Positions 14,162-15,392 of a stretch of DNA of 15,392 nucleotides are shown in pieces. The number at the start of each line of letters is the position of its first letter. Position 1 is the stretch's first letter. The stretch comes from Saprospiraceae bacterium. Its GTDB lineage: Bacteria; Bacteroidota; Bacteroidia; Chitinophagales; Saprospiraceae. The stretch spans positions 1 to 15,392 of the forward strand of contig JAJCYJ010000049.1 in assembly GCA_029262975.1 (NCBI GenBank). Direction: 5' to 3'. Below the pieces are notes generated by a model, which was not told the DNA's origin, did not search any database, and worked only from the letters and a program-made list of their open reading frames with translations. The position numbers were made by a program, and so were the translations under genes.

Positions 14162-15392
14162 TTATTTTGAGATAACCATCTTCCTGCTCAACAATTGATC
14201 CTTGCATCTCATCTGATAATAGACAACACCTTCAAAAAGCAAAAGATCTGAATGTGTAAGTCTAATGGCGTTTACACCTTTAGAGTAATTATCTTCAATT
14301 TCATACAACAATCTTCCGGTACCATCATAAAAAGACATGGTAACCAGTTCGTCGGCAGGAATGAAAAATTGAATTATTGTCTCACCGTTGAACGGATTAG
14401 GTTGGTTCTGATATAATGACGCCGGAGAAATATCACTCAGTAATACCGAGGCTTCAAAACTCAGTTCTATTTCCATATCATTATAATTATCAAGTCCCGC
14501 CAGCGCTTTTGGGCTATGGTCACTTATAGATATCATATGACGTAATTCTCCATCACGATTGGCCGTAATGTCTATATAAAACAGGCTTTCGGACACAAGT
14601 AAACGGTTGTCATCATGCCAGACAATATTTAATCTATTTGGTGTATCATCCAATAACGCAAATTGATCAGGTTGAATTTTCAATTCTGCAGATGCAAGAG
14701 AATTGAAAGACAATCCGTCGAATTCGAGTCCCAATTGTAGCCCAATTATAGAGCTCGGATTACTGACTCTCACAGGAATTTTAATTTCATCCCCTTTGCG
14801 CACAGCAACATCAGGAATTAGAATATGCCATTTTTCATCCGATCGTATATTTGATTTATTTCGATTGGCCTGGGCAGTATTGTTGATATCGCCGATTTTA
14901 ATGCCTATCCAATCTTCTTCCATCATATTTTGATTGAGACTGGATATTACATTTATCTCCTGGTAATCAAAAGGTCTTGTAATATCATCAAATTCATAAT
15001 TTTCTATTACAAATCGCCAACTGCGATTATTTGAAAAATTATCTGTATGTCCTAATAACAGTTTACGCATTTCTACAATATCAAGAGCAGATATTCGTCC
15101 GTCATTATTGACATCAGCAGCTATCAATAAATAGGGATTGTTTATTTCTCTAAGCCCAAGAATGTACTCCTGAATGATTACAAGATCAAGTGTAGAAACG
15201 CCATTTGCCGGATCATCATCCCGTTCTGGATAAAGCTCATATCGTTCATACATTTTATTTTCGTTAAACTGATAGTGACCATTTGAACCCGTCAAGAACT
15301 GTCTTGTACTATTAACAGACACCATCACATCTTCAATCATTTCATCAACTATGGTAAATATTTCACCAGCTATTGAGGCTATTTGGTCTTCT
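14162..15392 (-). CDS. T9SS substrate with dockerin, cohesin-like and type A sorting domains, 5' end missing
   Basis: The frame stays open to the right edge, so this is the C-terminal part (410 codons) of a larger protein; the ATG at 15340 is internal. Visible, in order: a carboxypeptidase-regulatory-like segment (ASIAGEIFTIVDEMIEDVMV onward); a dockerin pair (NGVSTLDLVIIQEYILG, then DVNNDGRISALDIVEMRKLL near 15118-15060, with the Ca2+-binding D-x-N-x-D-G loop); and a linker with RSWRF and IGIKIGDIN. A cohesin-like domain follows (about 14810-14450, KGDEIKIPVRVSNPSS). It ends in a T9SS type A sorting domain (about 14440-14165, NQPNPFNG and a final RKMVISK). It matches the tail of the 1497-residue protein domain for domain. 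It is exported by T9SS; the function of the missing N-terminal part cannot be judged here. Confidence 0.92.
   Translation of the reverse strand, partial: EDQIASIAGEIFTIVDEMIEDVMVSVNSTRQFLTGSNGHYQFNENKMYERYELYPERDDDPANGVSTLDLVIIQEYILGLREINNPYLLIAADVNNDGRISALDIVEMRKLLLGHTDNFSNNRSWRFVIENYEFDDITRPFDYQEINVISSLNQNMMEEDWIGIKIGDINNTAQANRNKSNIRSDEKWHILIPDVAVRKGDEIKIPVRVSNPSSIIGLQLGLEFDGLSFNSLASAELKIQPDQFALLDDTPNRLNIVWHDDNRLLVSESLFYIDITANRDGELRHMISISDHSPKALAGLDNYNDMEIELSFEASVLLSDISPASLYQNQPNPFNGETIIQFFIPADELVTMSFYDGTGRLLYEIEDNYSKGVNAIRLTHSDLLLFEGVVYYQMRCKDQLLSRKMVISK

Noticed and set aside
15338..15340. ATG as start of the last - strand gene
   Set aside because: The frame continues to the window edge and the upstream residues align with the matching segment of the 1497-residue protein.

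Overview
The window looks like chromosomal DNA from a marine or environmental member of the Bacteroidota, most likely a Saprospiraceae-type relative. The lineage call is inference. It rests on AT-rich DNA, start codons mostly without Shine-Dalgarno sequences, several matches to the Bacteroidota promoter -7 box TAnnTTTG, type IX secretion (T9SS) C-terminal sorting domains, a propeller/Y_Y_Y sensor kinase, and large Cys-rich secreted proteins carrying W-T-x-x-D-W-C motifs and dockerin repeats.

Region 1 (1-5428) is a signalling cluster. A sensor kinase (cut by the left window edge) and a second kinase lie on the + strand. A LytTR response regulator lies between them on the - strand, divergent from the second kinase. 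The two kinases have very similar transmitters but unrelated sensors, one a beta-propeller/Y_Y_Y module and the other a TPR-like helical module. The simplest reading is two inputs feeding one LytTR output, which is inferred from context only.

Region 2 (5429-6364) holds no convincing gene. It contains a terminator-like hairpin, a 258-bp segment bounded by near-perfect 21-bp inverted repeats, a REP-like palindrome, a doubtful 85-codon reading frame, and a strong terminator for the next gene. The gap at 2071-2610 is also repeat-rich.

Region 3 (6365-15392) encodes mainly exported proteins: a 1497-residue Cys-rich T9SS substrate, a 181-residue secreted protein built of 22-residue W-x7-W-type repeats, and a 618-residue M12B-like metalloprotease. 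Beyond these lie a small ArsC/Spx-fold protein lacking the catalytic cysteine and the 3' part of a second T9SS substrate cut by the right edge. The two T9SS substrates share the same tail: a carboxypeptidase-regulatory-like segment, a dockerin pair, a cohesin-like domain and a type A sorting domain. These are probably paralogous surface proteins. A functional link between the secreted proteins and the signalling cluster is possible but not shown by the sequence.

No rRNA, tRNA, CRISPR array, transposase gene or phage gene was seen. The best leads are the twin kinases, the tail module that carries dockerin and cohesin-like domains in one chain, the 22-residue repeat protein, and the terminal-inverted-repeat element.
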